Notes: generated from the letters alone by a model not told the origin. 50,294 nucleotides of DNA from an uncultured Eubacteriales bacterium (GCA_900319695.1 ONPN01000016.1:1-50294); one strand, 5' to 3'. Shown: positions 1-10,506, counted from the first letter of the stretch. A program made the numbers and translations.

Positions 1-948
1 AACCGCATGGACGATCTGCCCTTCACCATCTACGCCTTCCTGATGGCCGACTACTTCACCGGCTCCTACGTCTGCCGCGGCTTCAGCCATGAGATGAGCC
101 TGAAGCTCCAGACCAAGTGCGAGGAAAACGGCGCGCAGTACGAGTTTAACCAGGAGGTCGAGAAGATCCTGGTCCGCGACGGCAAGGTCTACGGCGTCCG
201 CACCGCCCGCGGCGACGAGATCCACTGTGACTACGTCATCTCAGGCGCCTATCCCAACCGCGTCTACTCCCAGATGATCGAGCCGCTGAGCGAGGTGCCC
301 GAGGGCGCGATCCGCATGATCAATAACCGCAAGCTCTCCGTGGTCCCTGTGTCCGTCATCATGCTCATTGAGGGCAGCCCGGAGTCAAACGGCATCACCG
401 ACTACTCCACCTTCTCCGGCTCCACCATGGACACCAACAAGATCTGGGAGAACTACTCCAACATCACCGAGCCCTATAACTACATCACCACCATCTGCTT
501 AAACTATGCCAATCCCGGTCTGCCCAAGGACTACACCCAGCTCTCCATCACGGCTCTCGTCCCCTCCAAGCCCTTTGAGGGCGTCAAGGAGGAGGAGTAC
601 TTCGACCTCAAGCGCCGCCTCGCCTCCGAGATGATCGACGAGTGCATCAAGATCACCAAGGTCGACTTCCGCAAGCGCATCACCGAGATCGAGGTCACCA
701 CGCCCATGACCGTCTCCCACTATGTGGGCGCGTGGAAGGGCAACATCTACGGCTACCTCCACTCCATGGAGGATCACGCCGTGGCGAGACTGCAGATGAA
801 GGAGAAGGATCACTTCATCGAGGGCCTTGAGTTTGCCGGTGCGCACGGCATGTCCGGCGACGGCATGGGCCCGCAGATCACCAACGGCCGCGCCGCGGCC
901 AAGGCTGTCAAAGAGGACATCGAGAAGAAAAAGGAGGCGAGGAAATGA
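1..948 (+). CDS. NAD(P)/FAD-dependent oxidoreductase, phytoene-desaturase-like (C-terminal part)
   Basis: The reading frame is open to the left edge, so the N-terminal Rossmann FAD motif lies outside the window and only about 315 residues are visible. The visible part fits the amine-oxidase/CrtI-like flavoprotein superfamily. It has a domain of alternating strands around the VISGAYPNRV segment, and a C-terminal FAD-contact motif in which GAHGMSGDGMGPQITNGR is followed by AAAKAV. The C-terminus is a short Lys/Glu-rich tail. The stop overlaps the start of the next gene by four bases (ATGA), and that gene encodes a 2Fe-2S flavoreductase, so the two proteins probably form an electron-transfer pair. 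The substrate cannot be read from the sequence; a carotenoid role is not implied. The family assignment is reasonably secure and the reaction is unknown. Confidence 0.75.
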   Translation, partial: NRMDDLPFTIYAFLMADYFTGSYVCRGFSHEMSLKLQTKCEENGAQYEFNQEVEKILVRDGKVYGVRTARGDEIHCDYVISGAYPNRVYSQMIEPLSEVPEGAIRMINNRKLSVVPVSVIMLIEGSPESNGITDYSTFSGSTMDTNKIWENYSNITEPYNYITTICLNYANPGLPKDYTQLSITALVPSKPFEGVKEEEYFDLKRRLASEMIDECIKITKVDFRKRITEIEVTTPMTVSHYVGAWKGNIYGYLHSMEDHAVARLQMKEKDHFIEGLEFAGAHGMSGDGMGPQITNGRAAAKAVKEDIEKKKEARK

Positions 949-2138
949 GCAGCATCAAGGTCAAAGGCTTTCTGCAGGACGTAGGCGGCGCATCCCGCGT
1001 CGTCAAGCTCCGTGAGGAGAACTTCGCCAAGGGCTCTCCCATCCCCGATCCCAAGGACCCCATCCGCGAGCTTGCCGATCTCCTGCACCCCGAGCATATG
1101 CTCTTCAAGGTCGTGAGCATCCGTGAGGCGTCCCCCTCCTCCCGCGTCTTCCGTTTTGAGTCCGCCGACGGGCACATCCCCCCGTTCCAGAGCGGCCAGT
1201 ACGTGAACTTCCGCCTCAAGATCGGCGACAGCCTGCTGTCGAGACCCTATACCATCTCCTCCGCCCCCTTCGAGGCGAGAGGCGAGCACCCCTTCTTTGA
1301 GATCACCGTCCGCCGGAACGTGCCCTATCTCGTCCCCGATTACCTCTTTGAGAACGTGAAGATCGGCGACATCCTTGAGGGCGCGCTGCCCTTCGGCTTC
1401 TTCTACTGGGAGCCCCTGCGCGATTCCAGAGAGCTCGTGGCCCTGGCCGGCGGCTCGGGCATCACGCCGTTCCACTCCATGGCCAAGGAGATCGCCTACG
1501 GCAAGATGAAGGGCGTCAAGCTCACCATCCTCTACGGCTCCGTCAAGGCAAACGACATCGTCCTGAAAGACGAGCTCGCCAAAATCGAGGCCGACTGCCC
1601 CGATGTGAAGGTCGTCCACGTCCTCTCGGATGAGCCCGACTGGGAAGGGGAGAAGGGCTTCATCACCCGCGAGATCATCGAGAAGTATTCCACGCCCGAC
1701 TGCACCTACATGTTCTGCGGCCCCCTGCCGATGTTCCGCTTCGTCAAGAAGGCCCTGGACGACATGGGCGTGCCCGTGCGCCGCTTCCGCCATGACGTGG
1801 TCAACAACCCCGCCGACGTCTCCACCCTGCCGGGCTACCCCAAGGGCACCGAGACCAAGACCTTCAAGATCACGGTCGTGCGCGGCATCCACGAGGACGT
1901 CATTGACGCCAAGGCCAGCGAGCCCGTGGCCGTCGCCCTGGAGCGCGCCGCCATCCCCATCGACACCCACTGCCGCAACGGCGAGTGCGGCTTCTGCCGC
2001 AGCCACCTGCTCGAGGGCGAGATCTTTGTCTCCCCCGTGGGCGACGGCCGCCGCATGATGGACAAGGAGATGGGCTGGTTCCACGCCTGCTCCTCCTGGC
2101 CCCTCACGGACCTCAAAATCAAGATCCCCATCATGTGA
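945..2138 (+). CDS. Flavodoxin/ferredoxin reductase-type FAD protein with C-terminal 2Fe-2S ferredoxin domain
   Basis: This 397-residue protein has the order FAD domain, NAD(P) domain, plant-type ferredoxin domain. The FAD-binding RPYTISS motif is at residues 100-106, the NAD(P)-binding GGSGITPF at 169-176 and CGP at 258-260. The ferredoxin cysteines are C343, C348, C351 and C382 (CX4CX2C plus a distal Cys), so a 2Fe-2S cluster should form. About 50 residues precede the FAD domain. Proteins of this design pass electrons from NAD(P)H through FAD and the cluster to a partner. The ATG overlaps the upstream oxidoreductase stop (ATGA) and follows a strong AAGGAGG-type ribosome site inside that gene, so translation is coupled. 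It is likely the dedicated reductase of the upstream flavoprotein (inference). Confidence 0.85.
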   Translation: MSSIKVKGFLQDVGGASRVVKLREENFAKGSPIPDPKDPIRELADLLHPEHMLFKVVSIREASPSSRVFRFESADGHIPPFQSGQYVNFRLKIGDSLLSRPYTISSAPFEARGEHPFFEITVRRNVPYLVPDYLFENVKIGDILEGALPFGFFYWEPLRDSRELVALAGGSGITPFHSMAKEIAYGKMKGVKLTILYGSVKANDIVLKDELAKIEADCPDVKVVHVLSDEPDWEGEKGFITREIIEKYSTPDCTYMFCGPLPMFRFVKKALDDMGVPVRRFRHDVVNNPADVSTLPGYPKGTETKTFKITVVRGIHEDVIDAKASEPVAVALERAAIPIDTHCRNGECGFCRSHLLEGEIFVSPVGDGRRMMDKEMGWFHACSSWPLTDLKIKIPIM

Positions 2139-2159
2139 TCAAAAACGAGATAAACAGCC

Positions 2160-2196
2160 TTTGGGCGGATACGTACACGGTACGTATCCGCCCAAA
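2160..2196. terminator. Bidirectional hairpin terminator between convergent genes
   Basis: A perfect 17-bp stem (2160-2176 pairing with 2180-2196) with a 3-base loop sits between two convergent stops at 2138 and 2199. The rightward side lacks a good T tract, while the leftward transcript runs into T-rich sequence, so termination may be stronger for the minus-strand gene. Confidence 0.7.
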
Positions 2197-2198
2197 CA

Positions 2199-2870
2199 TT
2201 ACCACACACAGGGGATGATCCGGTATCTCACGCGGCGCTTGTAGTCAGCATAGCCCGCGAGACCCTGCTCCAGCACCTGCTCCTCGTTCCGTATGCGTTT
2301 GGCGATGATCGGGACATAGAGCAGCATGAGGAGAAAGGAATACAGCGAGCCCAGGATCAGCGGCATCGAGAGAAAGAGCAGCAGCGTGCTCATATACATC
2401 GGGTGGCGCACAAGGCCGTAGAGCCCTGTGTCGATAATCTTCTGCCCCTCCTGCACCTCGACCGTGCGGGAGAGCCAGACGTTTTCCCTCAAGACCTCCG
2501 CGTACAGTACATAGCCAAGCAGGAACACAAGCGCCGCCGCCCAGGAGACCGCGTCCGGCAGGATCAGCCAGCCGAAGCGCCAGTTCAGCCCGGCCAGGAC
2601 AAAGGCCGCGATGAACAGCAGCCCGCTCAGCGCGACGACGGTCCGCTGTTCGCCTTGTTCCTCCTTCGCGCTCAGCCGCTTTCGCAGAAGCTCCGGGCTC
2701 TTGAACAGCATCACAAAGCCCGCGGCCAGCATCGGCACAAACAGCACGCCCATCAGCAGCCACGCCTGCCGGTAATGAAGGCTTCCCGCCGGAAGAAAGA
2801 GCAGCAGCCCCACCAGCAGAATACCGCCCAGTACCTTGACCATCGCCTGCCTGAAAAGCTCCCGGTCCAT
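2199..2870 (-). CDS. Isoprenylcysteine carboxyl methyltransferase (ICMT)/PEMT-like membrane methyltransferase
   Basis: The product is a 223-residue polytopic membrane protein with about five hydrophobic segments. The C-terminal half carries the ICMT/phospholipid N-methyltransferase signature: G-L-Y-G-L-V-R-H-P-M-Y followed by a hydrophobic hairpin, then an E-E-Q-V-L-E-Q-G-L-type segment and a Y-A-D-Y-K-R-R-V-R-Y end. In this superfamily these residues form the SAM pocket. Bacterial members are often of unknown substrate, and prenylated proteins are not expected here, so a small lipid or isoprenoid acceptor is more plausible (inference). A GGGAGGG ribosome site lies six bases before the ATG. 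The gene stands alone between convergent and divergent neighbours. Confidence 0.8.
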   Translation of the reverse strand: MDRELFRQAMVKVLGGILLVGLLLFLPAGSLHYRQAWLLMGVLFVPMLAAGFVMLFKSPELLRKRLSAKEEQGEQRTVVALSGLLFIAAFVLAGLNWRFGWLILPDAVSWAAALVFLLGYVLYAEVLRENVWLSRTVEVQEGQKIIDTGLYGLVRHPMYMSTLLLFLSMPLILGSLYSFLLMLLYVPIIAKRIRNEEQVLEQGLAGYADYKRRVRYRIIPCVW

Positions 2871-3004
2871 ACGTTTCCCTCCCGCAATTCATTTCTGTAT
2901 AAGAGAGTATCACGCTCTTTCCGCGTACGCAAGCCCAACGTGCGCAAAAATCGAAAGGAAAGGCTCAACAAAAAAGCAGAGACAATTTTAACAAAAGAAG
3001 GGGC

Positions 3005-3033
3005 TTGATTTTATCGACAGTTTGGTATATATT
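3005..3033 (+). promoter_or_regulatory. Sigma-A-type promoter of the serine transporter operon
   Basis: TTGATT (3005-3010), 17-base spacer and TATATT (3028-3033). Transcription would begin near 3040 and give a leader of about 215 bases holding the long inverted repeat at 3070-3228. Confidence 0.6.
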
Positions 3034-3069
3034 ACAACATGCCGCGGGGAAACTCGCGGTAATATTTAC

Positions 3070-3228
3070 GGGGTTATACTATTCCCTGATAGAAAGTACA
3101 ATTAGATTTCCGAACAGAATTTGCGCCAGACAAGGCGCCTTCCGCAGAGCATAATGGAGATATATGGTCAAGGAAGGCAACGCAGTATGGCACAAATCTG
3201 TTTCTATTAGGGGATAGTATGAAACCCC
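3070..3228. repeat. MITE-like long nested hairpin in the serine operon leader
   Basis: The arms 3070-3095 and 3201-3228 are near-perfect inverted repeats (about 24 of 26 positions pair, with a 2-base bulge). Nested inside are a second stem (3115-3128 with 3188-3200) and a third (3137-3143 with 3172-3178), so nearly the whole 159 bases can fold as one rod. No ORF is inside. It could be a small non-autonomous mobile element, a leader RNA structure, or both. Confidence 0.6.
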
Positions 3229-3254
3229 AAAGAGAGAAAGAATAGGAGTCAGAC

Positions 3255-4454
3255 ATGAAAAAAGCAAAGATCGGTCTCGTCCCCAAACTCATTATCGCAA
3301 TCATTTTGGGTATCCTGATCGGACTGTACACCCCCCTGTGGTTCTGCCGCATCATCGTTACAGCGTCCAGCCTCTTCGGCACCTTCCTCAAGTTCGTCAT
3401 CCCCCTGCTGATCCTCGCCTTTGTCACCATGGGCATCGCGGATCTCAGCCAGGGCGCGGGCAAGCTGCTGCTTATCACGGTCGCCATCGCCTACGCCTCC
3501 ACTCTGATCGGCGGCACCTGTTCCTTTATCGTTTCCAGCAATCTCTTCCCCAGCTTCATGAATGCCGAGGCGCTTGAGAAGATCGCCGCCACCGCCGGCA
3601 ACAGTGTCGACAGCTACTTCTCCCTCGCCATTCCGCCCGTGCTCGACACGCTCTCCGCGGTCGTCCTGGCCTTCATTCTCGGCCTGTGCCTGTCCGCCAT
3701 GAAGGGCAAGACCATCGGCATGACCCTCTACAACGCCATGAAGGATTTCAGCGGCATCGTCGACGCCGTGCTCAACACGGTCATCGTCCCCCTGCTGCCC
3801 CTCTTCATCTGCGGTACCTTCGTTGACATGACCTACTCCGGCAAGACCTTCACCATCCTGAGCATCCTGTGGAAGGTCTTCCTCACCGTCATCGTCATGC
3901 ACCTGATCTTCATTGTGCTCCAGTTCCTGGTCGCCGGCTCTGTCAGCGGCAAGAACCCCTTCAAGCTCATCAAGAACCAGATCCCCGGCTACACCACCGC
4001 CCTGGGCACCCAGTCCTCCGCCGCCACCATCCCCGTCAACCTCCAGTGCGCCGAGGCCGACGGCGTGTGCGAGGAGATCCGCAACTTTGTGGTTCCCCTG
4101 TGCGCCAACATCCACATGTGCGGCTCCATGATCACCATCACCGCCTGCGCAACGGCCGTGTGCCTGATGAATCAGCTGCCCATCTCCCTCAGCACGGTCA
4201 TCCCCTTCATCATGACCCTCGGCGTCGCAATGGTCGCCTCGCCCGGTGCGCCCGGCGGCTCCATCATGACAGCCCTGCCCTTCCTGTACATGATCTTCGG
4301 CCAGGAGGCCGGTGATCCCAATGGCCCGATCTGCGCGATCATGGTCGCCCTCTACATCACGCAGGACTCCTTCGGCACCGCCTGCAACGTCTCCGGCGAC
4401 AACGCCATCGGCGTCATTGTCGACAAGATCTACAACAAGTGGATCAAGGCCTGA
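3255..4454 (+). CDS. Dicarboxylate/amino acid:cation symporter (DAACS), probable serine transporter
   Basis: The 399-residue product has the DAACS (glutamate/serine transporter) fold. It shows several membrane helices, a serine-rich first re-entrant loop (GTQSSAATIPVN, about residues 250-261), a second loop with SPGAPGGS, and the final-helix signature D-S-F-G-T-A-C-N-V-S-G-D-N, which in this family lines the Na+ and substrate sites. Length is normal. An AATAGGAG ribosome site precedes the ATG. The gene is followed after 21 bases by both subunits of L-serine dehydratase, so Na+-coupled serine uptake feeding deamination is the best reading. It is similar in outline to SstT but is not called sstT because substrate specificity cannot be read directly. 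Confidence 0.88.
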   Translation: MKKAKIGLVPKLIIAIILGILIGLYTPLWFCRIIVTASSLFGTFLKFVIPLLILAFVTMGIADLSQGAGKLLLITVAIAYASTLIGGTCSFIVSSNLFPSFMNAEALEKIAATAGNSVDSYFSLAIPPVLDTLSAVVLAFILGLCLSAMKGKTIGMTLYNAMKDFSGIVDAVLNTVIVPLLPLFICGTFVDMTYSGKTFTILSILWKVFLTVIVMHLIFIVLQFLVAGSVSGKNPFKLIKNQIPGYTTALGTQSSAATIPVNLQCAEADGVCEEIRNFVVPLCANIHMCGSMITITACATAVCLMNQLPISLSTVIPFIMTLGVAMVASPGAPGGSIMTALPFLYMIFGQEAGDPNGPICAIMVALYITQDSFGTACNVSGDNAIGVIVDKIYNKWIKA

Positions 4455-4475
4455 GTATTCTGCAAGGGAGTACCT

Positions 4476-5144
4476 ATGAACGTATTTGACATTATCGGCC
4501 CCGTGATGATCGGCCCGTCCAGCTCCCACACCGCGGGGGCCGTGCGCATCGGCCGCGTGGTCAACAAGCTGATGGACGGGCAGACCCCGGAAAAGCTGGA
4601 GATCGTCCTCTCCGGCTCCTTTGCCCAGACCTATCGCGGCCACGGCACGGACCGCGCTTTGCTGGCCGGGATCATGGGCTTTCGCAGCGACTCGGCGGAG
4701 ATCCGCGACGCGCTTGAGATCGCGAAGGAGCGCGGGATCAGCTACGAGTTTATCAAGAGGGACATCCCCGGCGCGCACCCCAACACCGCCCGCATCACCT
4801 ACACCCTGGCCGACGGCTCGACCGGCTCGGCCCAGGCGGCCAGCGTCGGCGGCGGCAACATCCGTGTCGACCTCATCAACGGCATGAAGGTGGATTTCAG
4901 CGGAGAGAGCAATACCCTGCTGGTCATGCACCTGGACCGCCCCGGCGTCATCGCCGCGGTCACGACTCTGATGCGCTGGGAGTACGCCGATCTGAACATC
5001 TGCAACTTCCATCTCTCGCGTGAGCAGCGCGGCGGCAACGCCATCATGACCATCGAGATCGACAACATGCCCCCGGAGACCCTGATCGAGGACGTGCGCA
5101 AGCTGGACCATGTCACCAACGCCATGCTGATCCGGCGGCTGTAA
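4476..5144 (+). CDS. sdaAB: L-serine ammonia-lyase, iron-sulfur dependent, beta subunit
   Basis: The 222-residue protein is the beta subunit of the two-subunit Firmicutes L-serine dehydratase, which converts L-serine to pyruvate and ammonia in the cytoplasm. The N-terminal signature GPSSSHTAGAVRIGR is at residues 11-25. A YRGHGTDRAL segment follows, and a C-terminal ACT domain (from about residue 148, LLVMHLDRPGVIAAVT) is expected to bind serine as an activator. It lies between the putative serine symporter and the alpha subunit, 16 bases before the latter, in one operon. Length and motifs are standard. Confidence 0.95.
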   Translation: MNVFDIIGPVMIGPSSSHTAGAVRIGRVVNKLMDGQTPEKLEIVLSGSFAQTYRGHGTDRALLAGIMGFRSDSAEIRDALEIAKERGISYEFIKRDIPGAHPNTARITYTLADGSTGSAQAASVGGGNIRVDLINGMKVDFSGESNTLLVMHLDRPGVIAAVTTLMRWEYADLNICNFHLSREQRGGNAIMTIEIDNMPPETLIEDVRKLDHVTNAMLIRRL

Positions 5145-5160
5145 GAGGGGAGGACGCAGT

Positions 5161-6042
5161 ATGCTGAAATATCAATCCATCCAGGAGCTCGTGAGCGCGG
5201 CCGAGGAGCGCGGCCTCAAGATCAGCGAGCTTGTCATGCTCGACCAGGCGGAGGCTATGGAGCAGACCCCCGAGGAGATTTACGAGCGCATGCGCAAGAG
5301 CTTTGAGGTCATGCGCGAATCCGTCGCGGAGGGCCAGAAGAAGGACCTGCGCTCCATGTCCGGCCTCACCGGAGGCGAGGGCTATCTGATGAAGCAATAC
5401 GCCGAGAGCACCAACGGCGGCCTCTGCGGTGATTTCCTGTCGAAGGCCATCGCCCGCGCCCTGGCCGTGGCGGGCTGCAACGCCGCCATGGGCCGCATCG
5501 TCGCCGCCCCGACGGCGGGAAGCTGCGGCATCCTGCCCGGCTGCCTCGTCTCCCTGTATGAGGATCGCGGTATCCCGGAGCGGGACATCGTCATGTCCAT
5601 CTTCACCGCCGGCGCCTTTGGCATGGTCATCGCGGCCAATTCCAGCATCGCGGGCGCCCAGGGCGGCTGCCAGGCCGAGTGCGGCAGCGCCGCCGGCATG
5701 GCGGCGGCCTCGCTGGTCGAGGTGATGGGCGGAACGCCCTCCCAGTGCGGCGACGCCTGCGCCATCGCAATTGCAAACCAGCTCGGCCTGGTCTGCGACC
5801 CTGTGGCGGGCCTCGTGGAGATCCCCTGCATCAAACGCAACGTCTCGGGCCTGATGATCGCCTTTTCCAGCGCGGACCTCGCCCTCGCGGGCGTGGGGCC
5901 GAAAATCCCCGTGGACGAGTGCGTCGACGCCATGCGTGAGGTCGGCAACGCCCTGCCCGCCGCTCTCAAGGAGACGGCGGGCGGCGGTCTCGCCACCACC
6001 CCGACGGGCGTTAAGCTGCGCAAGCAGGTCTTCGGAAAGTAA
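5161..6042 (+). CDS. sdaAA: L-serine ammonia-lyase, iron-sulfur dependent, alpha subunit
   Basis: This 293-residue subunit carries the oxygen-sensitive 4Fe-4S cluster that acts as the Lewis acid in serine dehydration. The PTAGSCGILPGC segment (about 117-128), GGCQAECGSAAG (168-179) and GLVCDPVAGLVEIPC (209-223) are conserved and contain the candidate cluster cysteines. It has a good GGGGAGGA ribosome site and is the last gene of the symporter-sdaAB-sdaAA operon, followed at once by a terminator. Pyruvate made here could enter the anaerobic metabolism to which ppdK (end of window) also belongs. Confidence 0.95.
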   Translation: MLKYQSIQELVSAAEERGLKISELVMLDQAEAMEQTPEEIYERMRKSFEVMRESVAEGQKKDLRSMSGLTGGEGYLMKQYAESTNGGLCGDFLSKAIARALAVAGCNAAMGRIVAAPTAGSCGILPGCLVSLYEDRGIPERDIVMSIFTAGAFGMVIAANSSIAGAQGGCQAECGSAAGMAAASLVEVMGGTPSQCGDACAIAIANQLGLVCDPVAGLVEIPCIKRNVSGLMIAFSSADLALAGVGPKIPVDECVDAMREVGNALPAALKETAGGGLATTPTGVKLRKQVFGK

Positions 6043-6061
6043 ATACAGACAGCAAAAACTA

Positions 6062-6097
6062 CCGCCCCGGGCTATTGCCCGGGGCGGCGTCTGTTTT
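6062..6097 (+). terminator. Intrinsic terminator of the serine operon
   Basis: An 11-bp GC-rich stem (6062-6072 with 6077-6087), a TATT loop and a trailing CTGTTTT tract, 20 bases after the sdaAA stop. Confidence 0.85.
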
Positions 6098-6121
6098 CAG
6101 TTCGGCGTGAGTAAGCGCGGC

Positions 6122-8227
<2,106 letters not shown>

Positions 8228-8335
8228 GTTGTTCCCTCCATTGTGAGTAAATAATATTCCGAAGTATAGACGCAGACGGCCAGGGGCTCCACGAGGTTGG
8301 ATTCCTGTATCTCCCTGCGACCAAATCATAATTTT

Positions 8336-8344
8336 AGTATAACA
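8336..8344 (-). promoter_or_regulatory. Extended -10 element for glgB
   Basis: Read on the minus strand this is TGTTATACT, an extended -10 with no clear -35. It would give a leader of about 100 bases before the glgB ATG. The same nonamer context (AGTATAACATGAAAT on the plus strand) recurs at 17156-17170. Confidence 0.4.
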
Positions 8345-8440
8345 TGAAATCCTGCGGATTGCTATAGGCAAGCGCCGTAAAAACGTCGAAATAAAATAGG
8401 ATTAACGCAGGCGTTTTCTCTCCCAACAGCGTCCGGCCGG

Positions 8441-8603
8441 TCATAACGGACTCAACACTCGCGTTAAACCCAAACCGGAGGACCCTCGTGGGTCCTCCGG
8501 TTTGGAAAGGAAGAAGGAGACTGTGGATGTGGAGCTTTCCCGGTGCTTACGCAAACCGGGGAAGCGGAACGGAACAGACTTCTTCTGACGTTGGTACGGA
8601 TGT
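8441..8603 (+). repeat. Tandem hairpin repeat, copy 1
   Basis: First of three tandem units of about 160 bases. It holds a perfect 16-bp stem (8470-8485 with 8490-8505) with loop TCGT, then an invariant purine-rich block (8506-8531), then a second stem of about 11 bp with one G-T pair (about 8534-8564). A GGAGG (8477-8481) lies six bases before a GTG at 8488 inside the stem. No known RNA family was recognised. Confidence 0.75.
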
Positions 8604-8761
8604 TCATAGCGAACGCGAACACCCGTTAAACCCAAACCGGAGGACCCTCATGGGTCCTCCGGTTTGGAAAGGAAGAAGACTGTGGATGTGGAGCTTTCCC
8701 GGCGCTTACGCAAACCGGGGAAGCGGAACGGAACAGGCTTCTTCTGATGCGGTACGAGTGT
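8604..8761 (+). repeat. Tandem hairpin repeat, copy 2
   Basis: The second unit has the same 16-bp stem (8632-8647 with 8652-8667) and loop TCAT. It is almost identical to copy 1 except for a 3-base deletion in the purine block, scattered changes after the second stem and a GTG-to-ATG change at 8650. Copies 1 and 2 share one open reading frame. Confidence 0.75.
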
Positions 8762-8870
8762 TCATAACAGACTTAAAAACTCCCGTTTAAACCAACTCGG
8801 AGGTCCCCCGTGAGACCTCCGAGTTGGAAAGGAAGAAGGAGACTGTGGATGTGCGGTTTCAAAACCGGCT
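8762..8870 (+). repeat. Tandem hairpin repeat, copy 3 (diverged, shortened)
   Basis: The third unit keeps a perfect 14-bp stem (8792-8805 with 8814-8827), but three base pairs differ from copies 1 and 2 and all three are compensated on the other arm. The purine block after the stem matches copy 1 exactly. The second hairpin is replaced by a shorter one (about 8854-8868). Confidence 0.75.
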
Positions 8871-8954
8871 TAGATAGTATACACCAGGAGGGACGCCAGC
8901 GCAAGAAAAACTTTTGGCAGCAGCGTATTTTGGCACATTCCGCGTGTTTGATGA

Positions 8955-8983
8955 TTGATGTTTTCCCTTGCTTGTGTTATCCT
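8955..8983 (+). promoter_or_regulatory. Probable promoter of the trmB-xth-dusB operon
   Basis: TTGATG (8955-8960), 17-base spacer and TATCCT (8978-8983), 24 bases before the chosen trmB start. The -10 match is moderate. Confidence 0.5.
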
Positions 8984-9007
8984 ATATTCTTAGGAGTGTG
9001 ATATTCT

Positions 9008-9754
9008 TTGAGAATGAGAAAAAGATCAAATCTGGACACGCGCATGGAGCGCTGTGCCGCTTTTTTGGATACAGAACCCGAAGCCCTGCGCGGCAAGTGG
9101 CGCGAGGTCTATCCCGGTCATGACCGACTGTACCTCGAGCTCGGCTGCGGCAAGGGCCGCTTTACCGCCGATACTGCCGAGACCATGCCCGATACCCTGT
9201 ACATTGCGCTCGAAAAGGTGCCGGACGCGATGATCCTCGCCATGGAGAAGATTGCCCGGCGCGGCCTTGAAAATGTGCGCTTCCTCGACGCAGACGCGAA
9301 AAACCTCGGCGAGATGTTCGCAAAAGACGAGGTCGACCGCATTTACATCAACTTCTGCGATCCCTGGCCCAAAAGCCGGGACGCAAAGCTGCGGCTGACC
9401 GCGCCGTCCTTCCTGCGCCTGTATGCCGACGTGCTGAAGGATGGCGGGCAGATCCATTTCAAAACCGACAATACCCCGCTTTTTGACTGGTCGATCGAGC
9501 AGTTTGAAGCCGAGGGCTGGCAGCTCTCCGAGGTCACACACGACCTGCACGAGCGCGGCCCCGTCGGCGTGATGACCGACTACGAGGCCAAGTTCTATGA
9601 GCAGGGCATGAAGATCAACCGCCTTGTCGCGACGAAGACGGCGGCTGCGAAGACCACTGCCGCGGGGCCTGTGCCGAGACTGCGCAACGCCTCGCTCACC
9701 GACGCGCGGGGCTATGAGGAGAGCCAGGAGGCAAACCGGAGGAACAACGCATGA
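9008..9754 (+). CDS. trmB: tRNA (guanine-N7-)-methyltransferase
   Basis: TrmB methylates G46 of tRNA using SAM. The 248-residue product has the SAM motif ELGCGKGRF, the family block [12 protein letters not shown] and a late FKTDN segment. The TTG at 9008 is preferred over the ATG at 9014 because it recreates the usual MRMRK beginning and is 11 bases from AGGAG (8992-8996), against 17 for the ATG; the choice is not certain. An Ala/Thr-rich C-terminal extension of about 40 residues is unusual for the family. The stop overlaps the next start (ATGA). Confidence 0.92.
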   Translation: MRMRKRSNLDTRMERCAAFLDTEPEALRGKWREVYPGHDRLYLELGCGKGRFTADTAETMPDTLYIALEKVPDAMILAMEKIARRGLENVRFLDADAKNLGEMFAKDEVDRIYINFCDPWPKSRDAKLRLTAPSFLRLYADVLKDGGQIHFKTDNTPLFDWSIEQFEAEGWQLSEVTHDLHERGPVGVMTDYEAKFYEQGMKINRLVATKTAAAKTTAAGPVPRLRNASLTDARGYEESQEANRRNNA

Positions 9755-10506
9755 GATTTCTTTCCTGGAACGTAAACGGCCTGCGTGCTGTAAGAGGCAA
9801 GGGCTTTGAGGACATTTTCCTCTCCCTCGACGCGGACTTCTTCTGCCTGCAGGAGACCAAGCTCCAGGCGGGGCAGATCGACCTGAGCTTCCCCGGCTAT
9901 GAGAGCTATTGGTGCTATGCCGACAAAAAGGGCTATTCCGGCACGGCGATATTTACGAAGCATACGCCGCTGTCCGTTACTTATAATATCGGCGTGGAGG
10001 AGCACGACCATGAGGGCCGTGTCATCACGCTGGAATATGACAATTTCTACCTCGTCTGCGTCTACACCCCGAACGCGCAGGACGGGCTCAAGCGCATCGA
10101 CTACCGCATGCGCTGGGAGGACGATTTCCGCGCCTATCTCTGCAAGCTGGATGAGAAGAAGCCCGTCATTGTCTGCGGCGATATGAACGTGGCGCACAAC
10201 GAGATCGACCTGAAAAACCCCAAGCAGAATGTGGGCAACGCGGGCTTTTCCGATGAGGAGCGCGGCAAGTTCACCGAGCTTCTGGCCGCGGGCTTTACCG
10301 ACAGCTTCCGCTTTCTCTACCCCGACAAGACGGACGCCTACTCCTGGTGGAGCTACCGTATGCGCGCCAGAGAGCGCAACGTCGGCTGGCGTATCGACTA
10401 CTTTGTGGTGTCCGACCGCCTGCGCGAGAAGATCAGGGACGCCTATATTCTGCCCGAGATCATGGGCTCCGACCACTGCCCGGTGGGACTGGACGTCGCA
10501 TGGTAA
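9751..10506 (+). CDS. xth: Exodeoxyribonuclease III (AP endonuclease)
   Basis: The 251-residue protein belongs to the EEP nuclease family that cleaves DNA at abasic sites and degrades 3' ends. Visible motifs are SWNVNGLRA with the metal-site Asn, LQETK with the metal-binding Glu (E34), the YTPNA region, CGDMNVAH (Asp and Asn of the active site), and GSDHCPV containing the catalytic Asp-His. The length is typical. It is the middle gene of a three-gene operon, overlapping trmB by four bases and dusB by seven. Confidence 0.95.
   Translation: MRFLSWNVNGLRAVRGKGFEDIFLSLDADFFCLQETKLQAGQIDLSFPGYESYWCYADKKGYSGTAIFTKHTPLSVTYNIGVEEHDHEGRVITLEYDNFYLVCVYTPNAQDGLKRIDYRMRWEDDFRAYLCKLDEKKPVIVCGDMNVAHNEIDLKNPKQNVGNAGFSDEERGKFTELLAAGFTDSFRFLYPDKTDAYSWWSYRMRARERNVGWRIDYFVVSDRLREKIRDAYILPEIMGSDHCPVGLDVAW

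Noticed and set aside
3249-5111. A 620-codon open frame on the minus strand opposite the serine operon
   Set aside because: It is the complement of three clear genes, has low-complexity His/Asp/Gly/Val-rich translation and no family motifs; it results from GC-ending codons.
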